A program made the position numbers and the translations under genes. Positions 1 to 46,573 of a stretch of 64,000 nt of DNA are shown piece after piece. Source of the stretch: Glandiceps talaboti (taxonomy: Eukaryota; Hemichordata; Enteropneusta; Spengelidae). Within the stretch, counting starts at the first letter, position 1, and each line of letters starts with the position of its first letter. The notes under the pieces were generated by a model. The model was given only the letters and a program-made list of their open reading frames with translations, made no database searches and was not told the DNA's origin. The DNA is taken from assembly GCF_964340395.1 (NCBI RefSeq), contig NC_135550.1, positions 21,825,176-21,889,175 of the forward strand, read 5' to 3'.

Positions 1-589
1 AAAATAATTATGTATACATGATTTTGAAATTTCTGGTGACAAGAGCCATCCTGGTACTTGTATTGGATTGGGTAGTGTTTATTGCATCAAACACATCAAT
101 GTGTGTAAGACAAATAAGAGTATAGTTACTAATACTCCTAAGTGTTTCATTTATTTGTATTGTTTTGTAGTGTGAAGTATTCTGTGGAAAATCCCATTTC
201 ATCATGAAAATTGATGTCATGACTATACATGGTGTGGGAAAAGTTCACTACTGACTTGCTTCAAGTTGTATTAGATTGACAGTAGTCATTTAGTCTAATG
301 ATATACAGTGTAACATGAAGATAGCTATCTTTATTTCTGTGTTTCTCATGACCCAACTCTATATTTCTTGAATCCGACCCAACAAAGTTTTTGATTTTTG
401 ACATCTGGTAATCACGCCCTCTATGGCCAGTTCAGTAAAATATAACTTCATTGATGACAAGGTGGCAATACGACAAGCATGTATCTAGGTGAATGTTATC
501 ATTTATTGCTGACATTTGTACAATTGTAACTGATGCCTCATTTTAAATTATAAAAATTAACGGATGTATTCTTCTTTTCTCTATTATAG
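1..589. other. Non-coding left edge
   Basis: I see no coding exon here. The stretch is AT-rich with no long simple repeat. If the short exon proposed at 590 is real, this is the intron in front of it: a pyrimidine-rich tract and AG lie at about 574-589. Confidence 0.4.
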
Positions 590-1269
590 CTACGATGACA
601 GATATGAGAAGCGTTTCTGTGTAAATTGTTCATCATAATAAAGAAGGAAGACTATTTGATTTAGACAGTCTGATTTACCTTCAGCTTCATGACATTTTAC
701 ATGAACTGAGCTCTACTGAAAGAGTGTAAAAGCATCCGGGAAAACTTACATGCAATTTGAATTCAAGATTGTGAGAAGTGAACTCTCATCCACACCAAGG
801 GTCAATGTACCTTCTATGATAACTCATAACCCATTGGCTGTGCTATGTGTAGTGACATGCCAGTGGAGGAATACATGAGTTAACAGAACTGTGACTCCAG
901 TGTAGTATATTTGTTAGTAAGAGATGGTCTTTAGAATGATATATTTTTGTAAAATTTATTGCATAAAATGCCAGAATTTGTGTAAAATTCAAACTCGCAT
1001 TAATTGATGTGTATTAAAATAGTTGAGGATATAAGTCTGTGTTGTATATTGGTAAACAGATCAGCTGATCGTTTACGTTTCACACAGATAGAACCAGACT
1101 AACTGCTGACAACTTCTGTTTTACATATTATCAATATGTTTTACAGATGAACATGAAAAAGTCCACACTGAAATTTTCTCTCTTTGTTTCTTTTGTGTTT
1201 GTTTTCAGTCACCATTTATACATATGAAATGTATTTAACTTTAGATATAAGATATTTGTTCAAAATAAA
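590..1269 (+). CDS. Possible last exon and 3' UTR of an upstream gene
   Basis: A good acceptor (a pyrimidine-rich stretch, then TATAG, ending at 589) is followed by an open frame reading YDDRYEKRFCVNCSS and a TAA at 636-638. AATAAA poly(A) signals occur at 637-642 and at 1264-1269; the second would give a 3' UTR of about 640 bases. The coding part is only 15 codons, I do not recognise it, and the rest of the gene would lie left of the window. It rests on splice-site and poly(A) context only and could be chance. Confidence 0.3.
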
Positions 1270-1289
1270 GAAAACTTGAACTCAGTAAA

Positions 1290-4200
1290 ATGTCCGACTT
1301 GTATATTTGTATTTATGTTAACATAATCAAGGACCCCATTGCTCATGTTTCATGAAAAAAATATATGTTGGTTTCTCATTGTCATTCAATGTGTAATCTA
1401 TGTAATGGATGACCTTCCATGCCATGGAACTCAGCTTGTTGAAAAGAGAGAAATTGGTAACCTTGCTGTTTTACAGCCGTTGGTTTTATTGACCTGATAT
1501 GGGATATGGTTGATATGCATATTTATGTATCAGACATAATGATTAAGATGGTATCCATGGTGATTAATACCCTGCTAATTTAGGTCAAAATGTGTTCGTT
1601 ATACTTGAATTTTCATAATATACTTTATAGATTTTGAACACAACTGTGTGCCTTAATTATGCCAGACAAATTTGTTGCTGCACCTGCCCTTACAGCACTG
1701 TGTATTTGCATATGTGTGTGTGTGTGTGTGTGTGTGTGTCAATGATTTTGTCAAACGCCAGCTGGTTAATCAATATTGTGTCTGATGGGTTTGTAGGTTG
1801 AAGCGTAGTTTGAAACTTCAGGTAAACTTATCAAATTGGTTATTTATTAAAGTGAACAAATAATGAAAATAGTTAAAATGTAACAACACGAGAACTAAAA
1901 TTGTTCAGATTCATATTTTTTCTAGATGTATATATACTTGGACGTGCAGACCTGTTAAAATCATCAGATCATTAATATGCAAATTATACAAGTTTTGGAA
2001 AATGTAAGAGAACGCTTCTAACTGTTGATTGAAACAGTAATATACACGTTATTGTATATAGTAGTTATTATGATGATCATGGAAGTATAACCCACTTCCA
2101 TGTTATGATAAATGTTAGTAGCTGACCCATTGTCTAAACATATCAATTTTTAGCAGAAATATTAACTACTCCCGTAACAATTTACATTCCTCAAATATTT
2201 CCCAAACAGACAATCCCTTGCAAACATCAGTACTATACCAAACAGCATAGGAGGTACTTTTAGAGTGACAAAGAAATTTCAAGATGTCATATATTCCAAT
2301 ATCTTCCAAAGTTATGAATTAGGTAAAGTAATAACATGCCCGTATATTAACTCTATGGTTCTTGATTGCTATTTTGATTTTATATTGAGATACTAATTAT
2401 GTTAGTCCAACTACTGCTTTATGTTAAATCATGTACAGCAACTGGCAGTCTAAGAGCTCTCATCAGCAATTCATGTCCTCCATAAACAATATTATGATAT
2501 ACTTGTTTGGATACCAATATTAATAAATTCAAAAACCATGATATATTGGTTTTCATGCAACTGTGGTCATATTTCACCACCTCTATCACACGATGTTAGC
2601 GTGTTTTTTGCTTCTGTTAAAATAAATGTTGGTGTGCCCAGTAGTATGCTTTATGTATTTTATATACCAATCATAGTCGAAAACTGGTCTTTGGTTAGAG
2701 ATAGTGCCACTTTAAATTATAAGTGGTGTACTTTGGTGATCGGACATTGACAATGTGATCTGGGGTTTTGTTATCCTTATCAGACTATGGCAACACCTTT
2801 GTTCGCAACCAAAAAGACCCCAATTCCCACTTTGGGACATATCATCATTCAATGACAATGATGCAATTTACTGTAAAGTCCCCAGAACAACACATGACGA
2901 CATTATAGGGTAGATTTATCTTGTTTCATATAAAGGCTAACGTGACATAGTTAAGTGACATTAGAAAAATGGGGTTTACTAGTTTCATGACAATGTTTAT
3001 GGTTTTCTAACTCTATGCAAGACTGCATTTTATGGCATCGTACAAAGCGTTTCAATTTAAAAAGAGGATTGCTCTATGAATAATTAATGTAGTCAAAGAA
3101 AGTGGCGTATTTATGAAGCTTTCAATATTCATTGACACGATAGTCACAAGTAATCACCAACGGTTTTCCCTTGATTAAAGACAGGCATGACTATCTATTA
3201 ATTACTATATTTTCTACAATGTCACAATAGATCCAAAATGTTGGGATAAAGACTAAATAAATGTATCATTTTAACTGTACTTGTGTTCACGTATGCAGAC
3301 TCTCAACGCTAAGTTGGTACATTGTCTGTTGTAGAATATGGAACGCAGGGACTCTGAAGTGAGATAATCCTGCAATAGAAGCACACAAGACAAAATAAAT
3401 TATATCTAGCGAGTAATAAGTGGGTCAATCACAATTTTTGTTTATTGTATTTACTTCGATGTAGACAGTTGCAAATGGAGGTAATGTGTGATGATAATCA
3501 TTTCGGATGTTTACAGAGTATAGAAGTAGAAGTAGAAGTAATACTTGTTCATTGGGGGGGGGGATGCCTAGTCTACCATAAATTCAACGGTTACCGTACT
3601 ATTACCATGGTTACATGCTGAATATTGTTTGACATCATAAAATTATTAACCCCATCAATCCCTCCCCTCCGCCCTCCCCCACCCCTCCATTACGTTAAAA
3701 TGTCGATATTTCAAAATTAAACCATACAGATTCGAGTTCGTATCATTTTAGATGTAATTACTGTATATATTGTGGATTGTTTATGAGGAAAGAGGTCTTC
3801 TCTGCCCACAATGAAGCCAATCACTCAAAGTAATAATTCAAAAGAAAAACAAGGACAATTTGTAGGCGTCAGTAGACCTAGAAGTCAGTCTATCGTGAAG
3901 GATTTGACGCCAAGTTACCCATATTATTAGTAGTTAGGGTTGACTAAACGATATACATGTATATGTTGACAGCTGACAAAGATAATATAAGGATTGTCTG
4001 GTTGAAAGGATATAAGTCACTTACACGCCTCTAATTCTAATAAAATACAAATAGATAATACCAGTAGTAAAAAAGTTTGTTGAACAAGAACTCTCCATGA
4101 GTTACCGTGATACGATATTTTGGGGCGTTTTAAAGCATCTAAATGTCATTTCATGTTTCTCCCTGATACGATGTAACTGACTGATCTATAACATTAAAAT

Positions 4201-4475
4201 CATTTCCAATGACATATCTTTCGTTACAATTTTTGGTACGTCACGAGGTGTATATTAATTCTCATAATTATTCACAATGTCGTAAATGCACCATGTATCG
4301 TAGATTAAACAAGTGTACCCTGGGTAATATATCACTGTATATTAGATGTCCATTACCCCTTCAAAAAATGGTTTGAGCCATTCATCAGTGGGATTATACA
4401 TATTTGAGGTAGCTTGTGATACACTTGATATTTGTCAAAAACGACACAGGACTAAAGAGAATTATTGGCATCGTC
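1290..4475. other. Intergenic spacer
   Basis: No exon with convincing splice signals or recognisable protein similarity was found on either strand. It holds a GT microsatellite at about 1713-1739 and short G and C runs near 3555 and 3660-3690. The promoter of the gene starting at 4476 must lie in or near its right end, but I see no clear TATA box or initiator. Confidence 0.5.
1713..1739. repeat. GT dinucleotide microsatellite
   Basis: About 13 uninterrupted GT units in the intergenic spacer. Confidence 0.9.
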
Positions 4476-17305
<12,830 letters not shown>

Positions 17306-17722
17306 TGAGACATCCTTCATGGAATCCACATTGTAATAATATCCAAAGGATAATTTTGACAAGATGTGTGGCTTACAAGGACGACAATGTATTTTATCTT
17401 AAACTCTGAACCACGTTGAAACGCTCCTTTAAGGAAAAATTCCTAGATTTCAGACACGATCTTCACGGTATATTTACATTGTAAATATTTATTTCCGATT
17501 CCGATTCTTGTTTTCAGATGATATCAAAATGTAAATACATGACCACGTCTCAAGACGATTTTGTATTCATTTTTAACGCCTATACATCATGCGTGTCATA
17601 ATGGTATTAATGACACAGAATTCTATTAATTTTAATTTCTTCTATTAATATTTGTATATGTGCATTTGTGGACATACGAGCTAAAGTGTTCGTCTATTTC
17701 AGTGCTGTTATATGTAAATAAA
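17306..17722 (+). terminator. 3' UTR and poly(A) signal of the lectin/TSP1/GAIN gene
   Basis: After the TAG at 17303-17305 the first AATAAA on the plus strand is at 17717-17722, giving a plausible 3' UTR of about 430 bases. No coding exon with membrane-helix content was found beyond it. This supports transcription ending here rather than continuing into a receptor membrane domain. Confidence 0.5.
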
Positions 17723-18860
17723 ACATTATTAAATTATATACATCTGTCAAGTAGTGCTGCATTCATTTGTTACAATAGTTCTATACGACGGCGTAGTTCT
17801 AAACTATCGGACTATCTGCGTAGTTCTACAGTATCGATGTAATTATTATAAGCTTACTCTCTGAACTAGCAGCATATAGTTCCAAACTATAGAACTGTTA
17901 CAGAGAGAAAACGTCACGGTAATATGATAAGCCTTTGCTTGACTGATAAATTCATCGCGTCAAGTTCAGTGAAAAATTATAAACCAGCCACCTGACACTG
18001 AAGTACTAGATTGTCATTTTATGTATAAAAAATAAGAAGATCGCAAAACTGTAGAGAACTAAACCAACACAGAAAATTTAGTGTGAAACCAGTGGTACAA
18101 ACAACACTCGAGGAAAAACACGAGGGGTTGAAATATTGATTTTCTTTTCACCTACAAGAAAAAAAAAACACTAATTGGTACCAAATACCGTACGACACTA
18201 TGAAAAGAGTTCAAGATAATAGCTAGAATAATTGTTGTTGATAACAGTTAAAAGTAAAGATAATTAGGAAAGTAGGAAATGTAAATCTTCATCAGGCACG
18301 AAGTCGAGCGTTCCAAAGGAGATATATAAATTATTATGCTCAAATTTAAGTGACTGTCAGAGCTAATTGTTCTAACGTAAAAGTTGACAGGGTTGTATTG
18401 ATATATTGCTAGACAGCGAGACGTACATACAGAAGACAGACATGTAGATACATAGATAGACGGGCAGGAAGATGAACTAACTGGTGTGATTACCTTGTGG
18501 ATAAATGAATGACGTTTTTTAATTATCGGGATGAGAATGTGTGGTCCATAAATTCAAAAGTTTAGATTGATTGAACGCGCTATTAAATTTTAAAAATCTT
18601 CATTTTCATTGTGAATGTTTCTTTTAAAAAAATGCCTTTAAGTTTTCAGAGCTTGCATTAAACTGTATAATGGTTTTATCAGTTACGTTCTGATGACACC
18701 CAAAAAATATTTCATAAACTTTTGAAATATTACTGTTCGTATTTTATAAACCTTTGTCGGTGCCATACTACTTTACTACTTGACGGTAGAGCGGATTAAA
18801 CTCTACACGTTATCGTGTCTAAACGAACTTAATCTGTTAATGTATACCTATATATTCAAG
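17723..18860. other. Spacer with short TAGTTCTA repeats
   Basis: No exon is recognised. Between about 17775 and 17905 related words (TAGTTCTA, AACTATCG, AACTATAGAACT) recur, partly as inverted copies, so a short stretch could fold. The remainder is AT-rich spacer between two genes. Confidence 0.4.
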
Positions 18861-18867
18861 ACTCGTC

Positions 18868-19181
18868 TCATTGTTGTATGTGTCCACAAGTGTGTCTTCC
18901 AAAGATCAAGTCAGAAGTTCTCTTCTGTTTGCCGTTCTGATGTTTGTGACTAACGTCATACATACGGTGGCCCACAAGTGAGACGACCCGCACATACAAG
19001 ATAGGATTGACCATGCCAGCCACATTATGTGATGGATAAAGGAGCAGAAGGATGGGACAGTGGTGGTATTCCAAGTCTCCCCGAGATAAATATAGCCAGC
19101 GGTAATGGCAAATACCCACAGACAAACAACAAGAAAACAATCAGCAATATAAGTTCAGCAAGTGACTTTCTTGTTGACTTG
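18868..19181 (-). pseudogene. Frameshifted rhodopsin-type GPCR fragment (TM6-TM7)
   Basis: The minus strand from about 19181 to 19083 reads a basic K-S-T-R-K-S end of loop 3 followed by a TM6-like helix ELILLIVFLLFVCGYLPLPL. One base out of frame, from about 19082 to 18868, follows a TM7-like helix ending in MVNPILYV (the NPxxY motif) and a basic tail, then a stop. The frame change falls at a GGGG run (about 19077-19083); one surplus base would account for it. No TM1-TM5 exons were found to the right. It is either a pseudogene or a real gene with a sequencing indel. Receptor subtype cannot be named. Confidence 0.55.
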
Positions 19182-19319
19182 GTCCATGTTGGTTGTTACC
19201 TGGGTTAAAATTAGAGTGAGCTTCATCTCATTTCCTATTTCGATGTATAGCGATAAATATAGAAACATAGCATAATACGGTAATTATGTGTCACTTTCAC
19301 TAGGATTATTTTCTTTCAT

Positions 19320-19645
19320 AATTGTAGAAAGAAAGTAATCTCTGCAATATTGTAGTGTCAGCGCTCTGAACACGCACACACACCCTCCTTTGGACACTCC
19401 CCTTATGTGCCCTCAAGTTACGAATCATTCCATCCAGGAATAGAAGACTAAGAAAACAATCTTTGCCATGGTGTAATGTCAGTATTCTGTACCCTTCCCC
19501 ATAAAATTGATCACAACCTCAGATATCCACAATTATGTATATGTGCATTTAGGAATAGTAGATAGAATGAAAACAATCCTTGCGATAGTGTAGTGTCAGC
19601 GTTCTGAAACCCTCCCCATCAAAATGGTCACATCCTTACGGAGAA
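19320..19645. repeat. Three diverged copies of a ~115-bp tandem repeat
   Basis: Copies begin near 19322, 19438 and 19553. Each contains a GTAGAAAGAAAGTAATCT-like start, a tTGTAGTGTCAGCG(C/T)TCTG core and a CCCTCCCCAT-like end, with many differences. It lies upstream of the GPCR fragment relative to its minus-strand orientation. Confidence 0.55.
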
Positions 19646-22039
19646 AATGTGAAGCGTTGCAAAAAATGCCCCCCCCCCCCAATAAATAATGGGTATTCCC
19701 TTATCATGACTTCGATTTTTGCATCAGTGCTCCATTTCATTGAATGTATACTACCTTTGGTTACTTAGCAATAGTTCTTTGAAGTTCTTTTTTGAGTCTA
19801 CCACACGCAGTCATTTGTATCACACAAGATATAACATACATCTGTGACACACTTTTCTTCAAAAACTGTACAAGTTTTATTGTGTGCTTTCAGGACAAAG
19901 CAAAAGCATATTGACAATGAAAGTACAGAAAAAGTTAGTCCGTGATTTATTTGTAATCATGCAGATACATCAGGTGTACCAAAGACAACACTATTCCTAT
20001 CTATCCCAAGTACAGCCATGTGAACTAAAGTGTTTACAGCAAACACTGTTTATTGCTAGATGTTAAACTTAGTTTGTCCGTGTGCTACGTTGGTAATGTT
20101 TCCCCAATACTGTCAAGTCCTGACCTGACCAACACAAATGAGTACGGGGGATGACTTGAAGTACTTCAACCAATAGTATTTGTATCAAAATGATACTGTT
20201 GACAACACTGGCACATACTTAGATTCAAGCCACTGTTCAGTAAACACACTTTGCAGGAAATTGCATCTTAAAATACAATGCTTTAAGTCTTTTCATTGAA
20301 GATTCCAAAAAATCTCTGTTTCCATGCCTGAAATTATCCAACAACCTTTACTGGTTCCATTGTTTTGGTGCCTAGCATGGAATTTTATGTTTGCAGTGTG
20401 ATAGCACTATTTAAAACAGAAGAGACAAGCAGACCAGAGATACTAACACAAACAATACTTGGTATATTACAAATGTAATGTGACAGTGTGGCACCATACA
20501 AGACTACAAGGTATAGTGTGGCAGATGAACATATACCAGTGGTATTGTTAACATTGTCTATGCAAGTGTAAATAAATGTGCAGCAGTGTAAAATAACAAA
20601 TGTCCAGTATTTGGAATACAATTCTTTTAATGTGAGTGTACTTGTCACCTGGCTTGGTATGTGCTTTGATGCATATCATCATGATTGAGTAATAATACTT
20701 GAATGACAAAAGCACAAAACAATATTTACTTAGCAATTTTACATGTCAAACTTTTACATAATCAGCTCCATGTAACTATATGCAGTGATACTACTAACAC
20801 AGTTAAGTCAGTAAGTTTGTAACAATGTAGTTATGATTGGCTTTCAACCACCTGGTTTCTGTTTGAGAAGCAATCAGCAATGGAGTTGTGTTTCTCCCAG
20901 AATGTTGTCTGAATTTTGTACAAATATAATGAATGTGAGTTCCCTATTCCCTAGACACAGTGATGCTGTTTACAAACATGGAATGTAGACATCTACAAGC
21001 GGAATGAGATGTAGGTGGAATGGGATGGCGTGTCAGGATCTTCGATAACAAGTACTGTGATATCTCGTCAGATGCTTTGCACACAAATAGCGCCCTCTGG
21101 TGCTGTGTATATGTGATATACCATATTTCTTACTTGTAAATAGGAAAATAATTTCATGAAAACCTATTTTAAGTCATTTAGCCGACAAACCAAAACAAAA
21201 ATGTGATTTACTGTCTTTTAGCCATGTTTTCACCGAATGACAACATTACTTTTATTACGTATTAAAATGTCAATAAATGGCACTGCACTGTTTATCAGCA
21301 AAATACTTGATTTTTTATATACATGCACACTGTGAACATAGTTATTTACACAGTTACAGCTGAGTAAAAGTGGCTTGACACACTCAAACCAAGTTTTCAA
21401 ATTTGTCACATCGCTGGTGAAATAACACAAAGTGAAGATGGTGGTTCAGGAGTGTACATTTTGAACAGATACATTAAATCTTCATTGTCTTCATCCATTT
21501 GTAATAAAATGCATCACATTTTCAACTCAGTGAAGTGGCATCCAATATACTGAAAATAACATAACTAAGAGTTGTCATTTTGATTGTTTTTGCACAAAAT
21601 AAATATTTACAATTTTGTTTCATGTACTGAAACGGGTACAAAACAAAAAACATTTCATCACTAAATATAAATCAAATTTAGTAAGTTTACAACTATGAAA
21701 ATTAGTCACATTATATGTGAGAATAAACAAGAAATACTTTTATAATAACAAATATCAAACAAAATATGTGCAACTCTATGAAACAAGTATTATACTGTGC
21801 TTTGTATAGAGAGAATCAACCATTATTTAAAAGGGTAACATGTCATTCAAAATGTAACAATGTATCATGTAACAATGTATCAATGTCAAGTACCTAAAAT
21901 AAGCCTTTACTGAATACTCTTCAAAACTTTAATCCTCCCATTTCTATTTTTTCTAAGAAAACATACGTTTTTTCTATGTTTTTTCTTCTTCACATAATTC
22001 TAGACATGTTGGTCCCTGATAATACTGGTTGACCTCATA

Positions 22040-22235
22040 TGCTTATTTGCATACTACATCAATGACATCATATTCTAATATGCAAATATACTGTTTGGAA
22101 CATACTAGAAAGTGCATAATGAAAATTAATATTCATACATATGAAACTTGTGTTACAGTTGGATGTATTGCTACAAATTATGCAAAGGTAATGACATCAT
22201 GTTGTAATTTGCATACTAGTTTGATGATGTCATAG
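22040..22235. promoter_or_regulatory. Cluster of octamer-like and CRE/AP-1-like words
   Basis: Four ATTTGCAT/ATGCAAAT-like words (near 22043, 22080, 22180, 22207) alternate with three TGACATCA/TGATGTCA words (near 22063, 22190, 22225). The density suggests a candidate enhancer or a decayed duplicated segment; function is inference only. Confidence 0.3.
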
Positions 22236-22807
22236 TCCAATTCTATGATTTCGAATCACTATAACCTGTTTACATTAGTATCGTTGAACTGTTGGGTATG
22301 AACACGTTAATCAATTCTGTTACCAAAAAAACACATTTCACTGTTTAACAAAAATAAAACAAACATCTAAATATTTTATGTAGGGGACTTATACATACAT
22401 TAAACTGTCCTTTAAAGCATTACCAGTGTGTTTTGTTTTTTGTCAATTTTGTTTTTCATGTTGGGGTGTACAGTAAATTGTCCTTACTCTGAAACTATGG
22501 AAACACTTTGTAAATAATGAAATCATTTAAATAGCACCTACAAAAACCCTTCTTTAAAAAATAAAATGTCTTTAAATAAAGTAGATAATTTACTTATTAA
22601 ATTTTATAATGGCTTCATTCTTAACAGTGATAAATGTTGCATTTTGTACTATATATCTACATCCTCACCTTCAGAACTTCACCTAAAATGAAAGTCGAGA
22701 AAATCGCAATTCGGTGATCATGATTTCAAAATCGTGGCAAAATGGGAAAGAAGGCAAGTATTGGTATTTGTGAAGAATTAACAACAACTGCACAATGATG
22801 TTAACCT

Positions 22808-22930
22808 TTTCATCCCTGACAGTGATCACTTGGTATGATCCAATTATCATCTAGAGGATATGTACCTCTCCATCCCTATTGTCAGAGATCATTTGGTACA
22901 GTCCAATTATCTGATGAATGTGTACATTGT
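22808..22930. repeat. Diverged tandem duplication (~62 bp)
   Basis: Two copies of a CATCCCT...CAG...GATCA(C/T)TTGGTA segment followed by TCCAATTATC and a GTAC end lie side by side at about 22808-22868 and 22870-22930. Confidence 0.55.
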
Positions 22931-24295
22931 GGATAATTTTGAAATTTGAAGAAAAAAAGTTAAACAATTTCTTCTTTCGAAACTATTGATGGTACAGCTA
23001 TATCAGAACAAACCAGTCATGAAATCCCATGATTTATTGACAAACTCCTATTATAGACTCAATGTAGACTATCATGTATATCATAGACTCAATGTGTTCA
23101 TTCATTCATATTCATAATAAAATCGTGTTTTGGAACTAAACCAATTTGAAACATAAATAATAAACGCAAGAGAACAATTGCTAGAAACCGGCACATTTGA
23201 TCCGTGGTACATTTCATTATTAACCCAATACAACACATTACGGATTGGTAACTTAGGAAATATACATTTGACTACTATCAACTGATAGTAATACTGCAAT
23301 AATCTAAAATAAATACATAATATGAACAAAATATTAAATTAAATATAAAGCACTTTGGTAATTTGGTCTTGAAGCATCTGCAGCATATCATAGAAAATAT
23401 ATCATAATGATTTTCTATTTATCAAGGCAAGGACTGTTCCTAAAGAATTGCATACAATATTGTGAAATGTAGGTAAGGCTCATTATTACAGAATTACTTT
23501 GTATCATTCACATACATGGAAAAACAAAGGAAGAAATCACACCAGTGTTTGAGGGCAGTACCTATCTTGTAGTTGTCATGCACCTTTTACAGTTACACAG
23601 TGTATTATATTTCATTATTCTTTCATTTTGATCTGTTTGGCTTTTTTTTCCTATTAGGGTAAAATCTTTTCATTTTTAAAAGTATCTTATGAAAATTACA
23701 AAACTCGTGGTGATCCATAGTGGTGATGTATTGAAATGCACATACTTAAATTTCTCTATTTCTCATGGTGTGATGACGTGCTCAGAGTAAATTCTTAAAA
23801 CTTGGGTACGAAATAAATGTACTCCTGCTATTACAGAAAATACTTCATTTTTCAATCTTCGATATTTTAATAATATTTTACTATTTTTTGCTTGTCTTTA
23901 TCCTTCACAGGATTATTCTGTTCGTGTCTTCAGTTTTCCAAGCAAATGAAAAATCATTGCATGAAATGTTTGTTCATGTGTTCTGTGATAAGTTACCTAT
24001 CGATACTAGTTGGTGGATGAGTTGCTTCATGAACGTTATCATATTTAGCAACAAACTATTAGATTCTAACATCATCAACACTACATCAAAATTACAAGAG
24101 ATGGTTACATACCCTGCATGTTGCCATTCCTATCATGTATAAAACTTGGCGAAACGTTACAAAAAGAAGTCTCCATAATCCGGACTCCGAAATGAAATCC
24201 ACGTTATAGTTGGTACAAAAAGTTTCGACACTGACGGTTGCAGTCAGTGTCATTTCAAATCACAATAATGTTATTATTATAAACAAAAGACATAG

Positions 24296-46573
<22,278 letters not shown>

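Larger units (their letters stand above)
19646..24295. other. Non-coding; probable 3' UTR and downstream region of CEP170
   Basis: No coding exon is recognised on either strand. Part is likely the CEP170 3' UTR on the minus strand, but I cannot fix the poly(A) site because several TTTATT words occur. It contains an 11-base C run at about 19670, a cluster of ATTTGCAT and TGACATCA words at 22040-22235, and a diverged tandem duplication at 22808-22930. Confidence 0.4.

Noticed and set aside
2538-2750. 70-codon plus-strand frame
   Set aside because: No recognisable similarity, no splice or promoter context, and length within chance expectation.
20385-20736. Hydrophobic minus-strand frames that might be extra GPCR helices
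   Set aside because: No conserved GPCR residues, no splice support, and composition typical of AT-rich non-coding DNA.
17306-24000. Seven- or eleven-transmembrane exons continuing the GPS protein
   Set aside because: Scanned plus-strand frames show no helix-rich exon in suitable phase; the only membrane-type segment (18868-19181) is on the opposite strand and belongs to the rhodopsin class.
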